Part shown: positions 9,901 through 17,729 of the stretch, in pieces
Numbering within the stretch: the first letter of the stretch is position 1
Layout of the letters: each line of letters opens with the position of its first letter
DNA from: Flavobacteriales bacterium
Lineage (GTDB): Bacteria; Bacteroidota; Bacteroidia; Flavobacteriales_F; PHOS-HE28
Length of the DNA: 64,000 nt
Assembly: GCA_020635655.1 (NCBI GenBank)
Contig: JACJZI010000005.1
Location: 274,451-338,450, forward strand
Reading direction: 5' to 3'
Notes under the pieces: generated by a model
The model's database searches: none
Seen by the model: only the letters and a program-made list of their open reading frames with translations
Told to the model about the DNA's origin: nothing
Position numbers and translations under genes: made by a program

Positions 9901-10911
9901 GTCGCCGCGTCGCTCCTTCAGATGATCGATGAACGGCAGGTCCTCATCGATCCGGCTGCGCAGCGCGAGCAGGTTCACGCAATGCCCCACGAGGTCCTTC
10001 ATGCCCAGATCGTTCTGCCCGGCCGCGGGAAGCCCCACGACCAGGTCGGGATCCCCGGTGACGGCATACAGGAACGTCTCGAACGCCGTGAGCAGCGTGG
10101 TAACAAAGCTGCTGCCGCTCCGCGTGGCCACCGCCTTGAGCCCCTTCACCAGGTCCTGCGGCAATTCCACGTCGATACGGGCCCCATTGTACGTCTTCTC
10201 CCTCGGACGCTTGTGGTCCACGGGCAGGTCCATCAGCGGCAGGGGCGGCGCGAACTGCTCGAGCCAGAAACGTTCGATCTGCGCGTGTTCAGACGATCGC
10301 TCGAGGTCCTGTAGGGCGAGGGCATAGGCGCTGAAGGCCTGCGCCTCCTGTAATTCGGACGGAGCACCCGTTCGGAAAGCGGTATACATGCGGCTGATGT
10401 CCGCCATGATGATGCCCAGGCTCCATCCATCGCAGATGATGTGGTGTCCGGTCAATCGAAGTTGATGCTGATGCGGCGCGATGCGGATCAGCTGCACGCG
10501 GAAGAGCGGTCCATGGAGCAGGTCGAACGGCGTGCCCAAATCCTCCGTGGTGATGCGTGCGATCTCCATCTCCGCGTCCTTGTGACCCGTGAGGTCGATC
10601 AAGTTCACGGGCACGTGCATCGACCCGAGCACGATGCCCCGGGTACCGGACGAATTGATGACCGTGCGCAGGCCCTCATGGCGGTGCACGAGGCGATCGA
10701 TCGCGCGCTCCAGCGCCGATCGGTCAAGCTCGCCGCGCAACTCCAAGGTGACCGCCTCATTGTAGGCGCAGGAAGCGGCGTCGCTCATATGCGCGGCGGT
10801 CCACACCTCCCGCTGGGCGGCGGTAGTAGGGTAGGTGAGCACGATGGCCGGACCGGCGAAGGGATCGAACTCGACGGGCCGGAGCCTTTGTTGCGGGATG
10901 AACCTCTCCAT
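6955..10911 (-). CDS. NRPS module C-A-T-TE (terminal module)
   Basis: A 1318-residue non-ribosomal peptide synthetase module. Domains in order: condensation, about residues 25-450, with an intact HHIICDGWS active site near 159; adenylation, about 480-970, with YTSGSTGTPKGVVV near 632, YGPTENTTF, YRTGDLVRW and NGKVDKKALP; a carrier domain with FFELGGHSLIGIQ (Ser near 1030); and a type I thioesterase from about 1085 with GYSFGG near 1156. Hand alignment to GrsA gives the pocket code D-A-L-W-L-G-G-T-F-K, close to codes I remember for valine. It should accept the acyl chain from the hybrid protein upstream (14-base gap), add one amino acid and release the product. Confidence 0.93.
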   Translation of the reverse strand: MERFIPQQRLRPVEFDPFAGPAIVLTYPTTAAQREVWTAAHMSDAASCAYNEAVTLELRGELDRSALERAIDRLVHRHEGLRTVINSSGTRGIVLGSMHVPVNLIDLTGHKDAEMEIARITTEDLGTPFDLLHGPLFRVQLIRIAPHQHQLRLTGHHIICDGWSLGIIMADISRMYTAFRTGAPSELQEAQAFSAYALALQDLERSSEHAQIERFWLEQFAPPLPLMDLPVDHKRPREKTYNGARIDVELPQDLVKGLKAVATRSGSSFVTTLLTAFETFLYAVTGDPDLVVGLPAAGQNDLGMKDLVGHCVNLLALRSRIDEDLPFIDHLKERRGDVLDAFDHQRYTFGTLLQKLHVPREPGRIPLVPVVFNVDMNMDDGVAFAGLEHRWHSDPRQYENFELFLNATGNDERLVLEWSYNTDLFDAATIHAWTEQFRMLVSRITTNASSPIGDLIGDRDLSVAPTLPPAEWTAGPESRSRERSVMDLFEDMVQAHPDRVALEHVATKRTYRELHASMLDLCGYLAAEGVGPGDPVGLCVDRGPEMIVAMLAILHCGACFVPFDPAYPKERLTFMFADTNVGLLLTQSHLRHNLPPHGARVVLLDATLPPQREQGQVVRGPESPAYIMYTSGSTGTPKGVVVPDRAIVRLVRDQNYLPFGPDLTFLQLSNISFDASTLEIWGALLNGARLVLQPQQKPTLQEITTTIAQQKVTTAWFTAGLFNLLVDEHLDKLRPLRHILTGGDVLSVPHVKKALRALGPGVLINGYGPTENTTFTCCHPIDDADMIRGSVPIGRPIGGTQVHVLDAEMKPVPVGMKGELYAGGDGVALGYWKRADLTAERFVPDPFRDAPGAMLYRTGDLVRWTTDGLVEFIGRTDDQVKVRGFRIELGEIENAVEGVGGIKDRVVIVRNDLPGEKQIVCYLVPVDGPVADDESQRQELVSAVRDHLRDRLPDHMLPTAYAVLKAFPLNPNGKVDKKALPAPVAGARTMRAHFVAPRNEIEKALAAIWEQVLGNSRIGVHDNFFELGGHSLIGIQLLALVEERFGRNLPLRALFEAPTIASFAELLAEGGMPKQWTNLSAIQPNGDRVPFFCVHGDEANHFLPRYLGDDQPFYGFFHQGEDGRPIKYTQVEEIARHFVSELRSARPRGPYMLGGYSFGGIVAYEMAQQLTDAGQEVALLALFDTYDPVEFAAEKRREGRVLAQLKQWLLCRAAAYYLTRGKVIPPKPRHYYIIDTYDKAIGNYRPRPYRGPIAIFRAAATTGPRDMGWKRLAAGPLEVIDVPGDHYNMIKEPHVKVLAEKLQERILRVVGKLKVEAV

Positions 10912-10925
10912 GTCGTGTCTCGCGG

Positions 10926-13900
10926 TCAGTTGACTTCGTTCTCCAATACAAGGTACTGTCCCTCCCGGTCCGGGTCGGGCAGGAACCAGGCGGCATCGCC
11001 TTCGGGCGTCCGGCCGAGCCGGGCCCCTTTCATCGGTGGCTCCGTCGCCAGCTCGATCCGTTCCTCCGCCTTCCGCGCGTGCCCGTTCAGGGTGCTGTTG
11101 ACCGTACCGATCGGATAGGTGCGTTCGGGCATGAGCCCACTGGCCCTGAGTTCCTGGCAGCTCTTTTCGAGCGCTTCCAGGATCTTCTCCACGTCCGCCT
11201 GGGTATGCGCGGTGGTCAGGAAATGCGGGAAGTCGAGCACATGCACGCCATGCAGGCGCATCAACGTGAAGAACAGCTCGGTATAGCCGACGCTCTCGTC
11301 GTACTTGGTCTTGAACGCGCTTCCGAAGGACACCCAGCGATAGGGCAGCCGGTAGGTGTCGAACAGCGCATTGGCCCGTTGCACCATGCCTTCGGTCAGG
11401 TCGTTCAGCCGCTCCTGCAGGGCGGGTCCCTGTTCCTTCATGTGGAGGAGCGCGGCCTTGGCAGCTGCCATGGTGAGCGGATGCCGGACGAAGGTGCCTG
11501 CGAAATAGGTCACCCCGGCGGGAGGGACACTGTCATCTCCGAATTGCCAGTAGCCGCCGTCCAGTGCGTCCATCCATTCGCTCTTTCCGATCATGGCCCC
11601 GATGGGCATGCCTCCGCCGATCACCTTCCCGTAGGTGCCGATATCGGCCTCGACGCCGAAGAGGGCCTGGGCCCCGTTCGGATGCATGCGGAACCCCGTG
11701 ATCACCTCATCGAAGATCAGGGCACTGCCGTGTTGCCGTGTGATCCGGCGCACTTCGTGCAGGAAGTCCACCGGGCGGTACTCCATGCGGCGGCTCTGAA
11801 CGGGCTCCACCAGGACCGCCGCCGCCTCATGACACCGCTGCCGGATGATCTCCAGGCTCTCCGGCGTTCCATAGTCGAGCACCAACATGTTCTGCACCGC
11901 CTCGGGCATGATCCCGGGCGCACCGGGGTAGCTCTTGTGGCTCTTGCTGCCCCGGATGATCACTTCGTCATTGATCCCATGGTAGCTGCCGCTGAACGAG
12001 ATGATCAGGCTGCGTCCCGTCACGGTGCGCGCCATGCGCATCGCGCCGAGCACGGCCTCGGAGCCGGTGTTGCATACGGCTGCGCGCTCGCCCCCGGTCA
12101 GCTCGCAAAGCAGGCGGGACACGTCGGCGGCCAGGGGATGCATCGGCCCGATCTCGATGCCGGCATCCAATTGGGCATGACAGGCCTGTCGGATGAAGTC
12201 GGGCATGTAGCCGAACATCGAACTGCCGAAACCACTGAGGATGTCCACGTACGCGTTCCCGTCGATGTCCCAAAGGTGACAGCCCTGGCTCCTGTCCACC
12301 ACCACTTGATAGGTGAGCTCCTTGATCTGCGGTCTGAACCCGGTGACCACCCGTGGATCGGCCATGACCTTGCGGTTCTCCTGAGTGAAGGCCTTGCTCT
12401 TTGCGGTCCTCCGCGTATAGCGATCAACGAGGTCATCGAACCAGGCGCGCTGCTCCGGGGTCAGGTCGTCCACCTTGTCCTTGCTGATGCGGGCCTGTGC
12501 CCCGAAGGCCTTTTTTAGCTCGGGAGCATCCTCCAGGGCGGAGGTCACGTAGCGGACCGACGCTCGGCCCTCCATCCGGCCTTCGTTCGCATCCGTTCCG
12601 GCCCCTGCATCCGACCAGTGGGGCAGGATGTGGTCCGCAAGCTTGTCGAGGTTGGGCAGTTCTTCGTTCAACTGGCGGAAGGAGATCTTCACGCCGAACT
12701 TCTTTGAGAGCGACGTGGCCACCTGGGTCAGGAAGAGCGAATCGAGACCCATCTCCAGGAAGGTCTCCTCGTTGCTGGCTTCGGCCAGTTCCAGTCCCGA
12801 GCTTTCCTCCAGCAGGTGCTTGATCTGCAATATCAATCTGTCCTTCGGGCCGAGATGGGCGTCCACGGGATCGCTCTCCGGGCCGGAGACGGTCGCTTCG
12901 TTCCGCCCATCCAGGCCTGGTGATGCGGCGCGGAGGGTCACGGGCTCCACCCAATGACGTATGCGTTCGAACGCATACGTTGGCATGCGCTCCCGCCGTC
13001 GCTCCTCCCGCTCGTAGAATTTGTTCCAGTCGATCAGCACGCCGCATTGCCACAGGGCGCCGACGGCCTTCAGCATTTGCGTCAGTTCATGCCCGTTGCC
13101 CGCGCGATCGCCCAGGGAGGGCACAGCCACCTGCGTCCGGTTGTCGGTGCTTTGCTGCCGTGCGAGCGTGGTGGCCGTGGTGCGCGGACCGACCTCGAGC
13201 ATCACCCGTGGCGCATCGTTCCAGGCGAACTTCACCGCCTGCGCGAACCGCACGGTGGCGCGCAGGTGATCGCTCCAATAGTACGGGGAGGTGGCCTCCT
13301 CGTCCTTCATCCAATGGGCCGTCACCGTGCTGATGATGGGGATGCGCGGCGCATTCAGGGGGACGCGCTCCACGACCTTCCGATACGGCGCGATGATGGC
13401 GTCCATCATCGGGCTGTGGAACGCGTGGCTGGTCACCAGGAGCTTGCAGGTGATGCCATCCGCCTCCAATCCCGCCTGGAGGTTCGCGATCGCCTCATGG
13501 GGCCCGCTGGCCACGCAGAGTTGGGGACCATTGTTGGCCGCGATGCTGCACCCCTCGGGCAGTCTGTCCATGATGTCCTCCTCCGCTGCACGCACACTGA
13601 GCATGCTGCCTCCAGGCAGGTCCTGCATCAGGCGACCACGTTCCGCCACCAGCGTCACGGCGTCCTCCAGACCGAACACGCCCGCCAGGCAGGCCGCGGC
13701 GAATTCGCCGATGCTGTGGCCCATCATGGCATCCGGCACAATGCCCCAGTGCATCCAGAGCTGGGCGAGAGCGTATTGGATGGTGAACAGGGACGCCTGG
13801 GTGTGCACGGTCTGCCTGAGCTGTTCCGCGGCCTTCTCCTCCTCGCCGGCAGGAGGGAGGATGAGCGCACGCAGATCGGTGCCGAGCTTCTGACCGAACA

Positions 13901-16900
13901 GATCGCAGCACCGGTCGAAATGTGCCTTGAACACCGGCTCGCGCTCGTAAAGATCGCGGCCCATGTTCACGTACTGTGAGCCTTGTCCGGGGAACATGAA
14001 CACGACGCCGGCAGCGGTCTCGTGCAGTTCGCGGGTGCCGGTCAGGTTCGGGTCCTTGCCTGTGATCGCCTGGACGACCTCATCGTGGCTTCCTCCGACG
14101 ATGAGACGACGGTGCTTGAAGTGACGCCGGCCGATCTGAAGCGTATACGCGGCATCCGCGAGGGACGCATCGGGATGTGCCTTCAGCCAGAGTTGAAGGT
14201 TCCCGGTCATGGCGTCGAGCGAGGTCCTGCTCTTCGCGCTCAGAAGGAACAACTGCCTGTCGCGTGATGCACTGGTCGGTATGGTGACGGGTGGCTCGGC
14301 CAGTACCACGTGTGCATTGGTACCGCCCACACCGAAGCTGGACACACCGGCATACCGCGGCTTGTCACCGCGTGGCCAGGCTACCGTGTCCTGCGCCACA
14401 TGGAACGGGGAATTGGTGAGGTCGATCGCGGGATTGGGCCTGTCGAAGCCGATGCTGGCAGGGATCTCGCCGTTCCTCAGGGCGAGTGCGGTCTTGATCA
14501 CCCCCGCTGCGCCCGCCGCCGCGGTGAGGTGGCCGATATTCGATTTGATGGACCCGATCGCACAATGTTGACCGTTCCGCTGACCGCCGAAGGCGAGGGT
14601 GAGCGCCTCCACCTCGATCGGGTCACCGAGCGGAGTGGCGGTGCCGTGCGCCTCGATATAGGTGACCTCCTTCGGATCGACCCCGGCATCCGCCTGGGCC
14701 AACGCGATCACCTCCGCTTGACCACGGACACTGGGCGCGGTGAAACTGGCCTTGTCGCTACCGTCGTTGTTCACGGCCGCGCCCTTGATCACGGCGTAGA
14801 TATGGTCCCGGTCGCGCTCCGCGTCCTCCAGGCGCTTGAGCACGAGGATGCCGACGCCGTCACTGAAGCTGGTGCCCTTGCCTTCCGCGTCGAAGGTGCG
14901 CGTGCTGCCATCCGGGCTGTACATGCCGCCTTCGTTGTAGAGGATGCCGCTGTGGATGGGCACGGTGATGGCGATCCCTCCGGCCAGCGCCATGTCACAA
15001 TCCCCATCGCGCAGCGCCTTGAACGCCTGGGCGATCGCCACGAGGGAGGTGCTGCATGCCGTGTGGATGCTCAAGGCCGGCCCGCGCAGGTCGAATTCGA
15101 ACGCGAGACGCGTGGCGATGTAGTCCTTTTCGTTCGCGGTCATCACCTGGAAATCGCCGACCTGCTCGATCAGTTCGGGATGGCCGATGACGTTCCGAGT
15201 GTAGTAGGTATTGTTGCCCATTCCGGCGAACACACCGATCAGTCCGCCGAATTGCGCCGGATCGTAGGCGGCGTCCTCAAGGGCCGCCCAGGCGGTCTCC
15301 AGGAATACGCGTTGCTGCGGGTCCATGAGCGCCGCCACGCGTGGGTTCACCCCGAAGAAGCCGGCGTCGAACTTGTCGGCGTCCGTGATCACGCCGCGTG
15401 CGGCGACGTAGTCCGGGTCGTTCCGGACCTCTTCCGGGATGCTGGGATCGAGCTCATCCACCGACCAGCGACTGATGCTGTTCTTCTTCTCGATCAGGTT
15501 CCTCCAGAGTTCCTCCACGTTCGCCGCCCCCGGAAAACGGCCGCTCATGCCAATGATGGCGACGTCCCTTCGGCTCCGGTCACGATGGTCCCGAAGCCGG
15601 GCTGCCGCCATTTCCGCGGGTGACGATGCACGCGCATCGCCTTCCAGGAATGCGGCACAGGCCCGGATCGTCGGATGTTGGTACAACTTGACGATGGGCA
15701 GCTCAAGTCCGCGCATTTCCAGCTGGGCCACGCACTGGATGCTCAACAGGGAATTGCCGCCCAGGTCGAAGAAATTGTCATCGATACCCACCCGGTCGAT
15801 CCCCAGAAGCTCCGCCCACGTGGCGGCGATGGCCTCCTGCACCTGTGTGGCGGGTTGGACATAGGCGACGTCCAGGTCGGGGCGCTTGACGTCGGGTGCC
15901 GGGAGGGCCTTGCGGTCGATCTTGCCACTGGGCGTCCGGGGCAGCTCCTTCACGGCCACGAAAACGGAGGGTTGCATGTAGTCGGGCAGCAGCCCGGCAA
16001 GGTGCTTGCGGAGCTCGTTGGTGCTCAGATCGGTCCGGGCCACGTAGTACCCGACCAATCGTTTCAGTCCGGGACGGTCCTCACGTACGCTGGCCACGGC
16101 CTGCACGACCGCGAGATGCTTCTCCATGGCCACTTCCACTTCTCCCAGCTCGATCCGATAGCCACGCACCTTCACCTGGCCATCGATACGTCCCCTGTAA
16201 TCGATGTCGCCGTTGGGTAGTTCCGCGGCGCGGTCGCCGGTCCTGTATATCCGACCTCCGGGCATGAACGGGTCCGGCAGGAATCGTTCCGACGTCAGGT
16301 CGTCCCGGCCGATGTAGCCCCTGGCCACGCAGGCACCGCCCAGGAAGAGCTCGCCTTCCGCACCCTTCTTCACGGGCCGTAGGTCCTCGTCGAGCACATA
16401 GAGCTTCACATGGTCGATGGCACTGCCGATGTTGGGCAGTGCGGGCCAGGTCGATGGGTCTCCCTTCAGTTCGAGCTCGCTCACCACATGTCCCTCGGTG
16501 GGACCGTACTGGTTGCAGAACCGGCAGCCAGGGAGCTGTTCGAACAATGATCGGATCGCCGGGGTGATGCGCAGTTGCTCGCCACTGGTGAAGACCTCCT
16601 TCAACGAAGTGGGCACTTCACCGGTGCGTTCGACGGCTTCGGCCAGGTACTGGAGTGCCACGAAAGGCACGATGATCCGGTCGATCCGCTGCGCGATGAT
16701 CTTGCGAAGGAGCTGCGAGCTGTTCAGTCGGTCCTCGTCCGTGATCAATACCAAGGTGCCACCCTGCGCGAATGTGGTCAGGATCTCCTGGAAACTGACA
16801 TCGAAGCTGATGGGGGCGAACTGCAGGGTACGGTCACCTGCACCGCAGACCGAGCTACGCACCTGCCATTCGATCAGATTGGCCAGTGGCGCATGATGCA

Positions 16901-17408
16901 TGGCCACGCCCTTGGGTCGACCGGTGCTGCCGCTGGTGAAAAGCACATAGCACAGGTCATCGGGCATCACTTCCACCTTGGGGAAGGTGCCCGGTGCATG
17001 GTCCAGGTCAACATCCTCGATGAGGACGGCATTGACATCCGCGGCGAACAGGTGCCGGTGTTGACGGTCCGTCAGCACCACGGCCGGCGTGGCATCCTCG
17101 AGCATCTGCTGGATGCGTTCCAGCGGGTAGGTCGGATCGATCGGGAGATAGGCCGCACCGGACCGGATGATGGCGAGCACGCCCAGGACGAGCTCCGGCG
17201 AGCGGTCCAGGCAGAGCGCCACGACCTTTCCCTTCGGCGGGATGGTCCCGAACAAAGCCCCTGCCAACCGGGCCGCGCGTCGATCAAGATCCGCATAGGA
17301 GTAGGACCGGTCCTCATGCACCAACGCAACGAGGTCTCCACGGAGCCGCGTCGTGTTCTCAAGGATCTCGGCAATGGTCGTGTTACGAGGTCCAGTTCGT
17401 TCCGTCAT
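10926..17408 (-). CDS. Hybrid NRPS/PKS: A-T-KS-AT-T-aminotransferase
   Basis: A 2160-residue megasynthase. Adenylation domain, about 10-510, with FTSGSTGRPKGVAM and an amino-acid-type pocket (D235 present); carrier 1 with FFDLGGNSLLSIQ near 549; ketosynthase from about 613 with TACSTS near 783, EAHGTATPLGDP and KSNIGH; acyltransferase with GHSIGE near 1231 and SHAFHS, the malonyl-type signature; carrier 2 with EMGLDSLFLTQ near 1554; and a class III PLP aminotransferase from about 1690 with the Lys in YGKVIGGGMPIGA near 1927. No ketoreductase, dehydratase or methyltransferase is visible. The tail resembles KS-AT-T-AmT proteins of the mycosubtilin/microginin/McyE type. It is the first gene of the cluster and its ATG follows a 321-base divergent intergenic region. 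Confidence 0.93.
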   Translation of the reverse strand: MTERTGPRNTTIAEILENTTRLRGDLVALVHEDRSYSYADLDRRAARLAGALFGTIPPKGKVVALCLDRSPELVLGVLAIIRSGAAYLPIDPTYPLERIQQMLEDATPAVVLTDRQHRHLFAADVNAVLIEDVDLDHAPGTFPKVEVMPDDLCYVLFTSGSTGRPKGVAMHHAPLANLIEWQVRSSVCGAGDRTLQFAPISFDVSFQEILTTFAQGGTLVLITDEDRLNSSQLLRKIIAQRIDRIIVPFVALQYLAEAVERTGEVPTSLKEVFTSGEQLRITPAIRSLFEQLPGCRFCNQYGPTEGHVVSELELKGDPSTWPALPNIGSAIDHVKLYVLDEDLRPVKKGAEGELFLGGACVARGYIGRDDLTSERFLPDPFMPGGRIYRTGDRAAELPNGDIDYRGRIDGQVKVRGYRIELGEVEVAMEKHLAVVQAVASVREDRPGLKRLVGYYVARTDLSTNELRKHLAGLLPDYMQPSVFVAVKELPRTPSGKIDRKALPAPDVKRPDLDVAYVQPATQVQEAIAATWAELLGIDRVGIDDNFFDLGGNSLLSIQCVAQLEMRGLELPIVKLYQHPTIRACAAFLEGDARASSPAEMAAARLRDHRDRSRRDVAIIGMSGRFPGAANVEELWRNLIEKKNSISRWSVDELDPSIPEEVRNDPDYVAARGVITDADKFDAGFFGVNPRVAALMDPQQRVFLETAWAALEDAAYDPAQFGGLIGVFAGMGNNTYYTRNVIGHPELIEQVGDFQVMTANEKDYIATRLAFEFDLRGPALSIHTACSTSLVAIAQAFKALRDGDCDMALAGGIAITVPIHSGILYNEGGMYSPDGSTRTFDAEGKGTSFSDGVGILVLKRLEDAERDRDHIYAVIKGAAVNNDGSDKASFTAPSVRGQAEVIALAQADAGVDPKEVTYIEAHGTATPLGDPIEVEALTLAFGGQRNGQHCAIGSIKSNIGHLTAAAGAAGVIKTALALRNGEIPASIGFDRPNPAIDLTNSPFHVAQDTVAWPRGDKPRYAGVSSFGVGGTNAHVVLAEPPVTIPTSASRDRQLFLLSAKSRTSLDAMTGNLQLWLKAHPDASLADAAYTLQIGRRHFKHRRLIVGGSHDEVVQAITGKDPNLTGTRELHETAAGVVFMFPGQGSQYVNMGRDLYEREPVFKAHFDRCCDLFGQKLGTDLRALILPPAGEEEKAAEQLRQTVHTQASLFTIQYALAQLWMHWGIVPDAMMGHSIGEFAAACLAGVFGLEDAVTLVAERGRLMQDLPGGSMLSVRAAEEDIMDRLPEGCSIAANNGPQLCVASGPHEAIANLQAGLEADGITCKLLVTSHAFHSPMMDAIIAPYRKVVERVPLNAPRIPIISTVTAHWMKDEEATSPYYWSDHLRATVRFAQAVKFAWNDAPRVMLEVGPRTTATTLARQQSTDNRTQVAVPSLGDRAGNGHELTQMLKAVGALWQCGVLIDWNKFYEREERRRERMPTYAFERIRHWVEPVTLRAASPGLDGRNEATVSGPESDPVDAHLGPKDRLILQIKHLLEESSGLELAEASNEETFLEMGLDSLFLTQVATSLSKKFGVKISFRQLNEELPNLDKLADHILPHWSDAGAGTDANEGRMEGRASVRYVTSALEDAPELKKAFGAQARISKDKVDDLTPEQRAWFDDLVDRYTRRTAKSKAFTQENRKVMADPRVVTGFRPQIKELTYQVVVDRSQGCHLWDIDGNAYVDILSGFGSSMFGYMPDFIRQACHAQLDAGIEIGPMHPLAADVSRLLCELTGGERAAVCNTGSEAVLGAMRMARTVTGRSLIISFSGSYHGINDEVIIRGSKSHKSYPGAPGIMPEAVQNMLVLDYGTPESLEIIRQRCHEAAAVLVEPVQSRRMEYRPVDFLHEVRRITRQHGSALIFDEVITGFRMHPNGAQALFGVEADIGTYGKVIGGGMPIGAMIGKSEWMDALDGGYWQFGDDSVPPAGVTYFAGTFVRHPLTMAAAKAALLHMKEQGPALQERLNDLTEGMVQRANALFDTYRLPYRWVSFGSAFKTKYDESVGYTELFFTLMRLHGVHVLDFPHFLTTAHTQADVEKILEALEKSCQELRASGLMPERTYPIGTVNSTLNGHARKAEERIELATEPPMKGARLGRTPEGDAAWFLPDPDREGQYLVLENEVN

Positions 17409-17729
17409 GTCGTTCAGGGGTTCGCCAGGGTCCGAAGTCCAAATTGGTGGATGACCAAGTTCTACGTGATCAGGGGCGAAAAGGATAGGCTAGACGCCCG
17501 GACCGGGACCAACGGCGGCCGGTCGGGTATGGAGCATGGTTCGTCGTAAAATTATCGCAGCCCGTCGAAAGTTGTGACAGGCTTTTACGGGTCTTGTCGG
17601 ACCATGAACGATGGACTGATCGCCATGGATGTAGTCGCGGCTACGACCAGTGCGGAATTGGTATTGAGCGAAGGGGTGTTAATAACTTTTTTCGAAGGGA
17701 TGTCCGGGCCTACTTTTGCCAGACTTTTC
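17409..17729. other. Intergenic region between NRPS/PKS cluster and T9SS island
   Basis: A 321-base divergent spacer. It holds the -7 box TACTTTTG (17711-17718) for the plus-strand T9SS gene, and on the minus strand TAATTTTA (17547-17554), a weak match that might serve the biosynthetic operon about 140 bases before its ATG. The plus-strand frame of the T9SS gene is open from 17574, but those residues look non-coding. I see no small gene, riboswitch or repeat here. Confidence 0.5.
17711..17718 (+). promoter_or_regulatory. Bacteroidota -7 box (TACTTTTG)
   Basis: A perfect TAnnTTTG match, ending 11 bases before the ATG at 17730. It supports 17730, not 17574, as the start of the giant T9SS protein and implies a very short leader. 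Confidence 0.65.

Noticed and set aside
13980..15620. A ketoreductase or methyltransferase domain in the hybrid synthase
   Set aside because: Between KS, AT and the second carrier I found no Rossmann GxGxxG/Tyr-Lys signature or SAM motif; only linker sequence is present.
17574..17729. Upstream start for T9SS paralogue 1
   Set aside because: The extra 52 residues would bury the signal peptide at 17730, and a perfect -7 box lies just before the later ATG.
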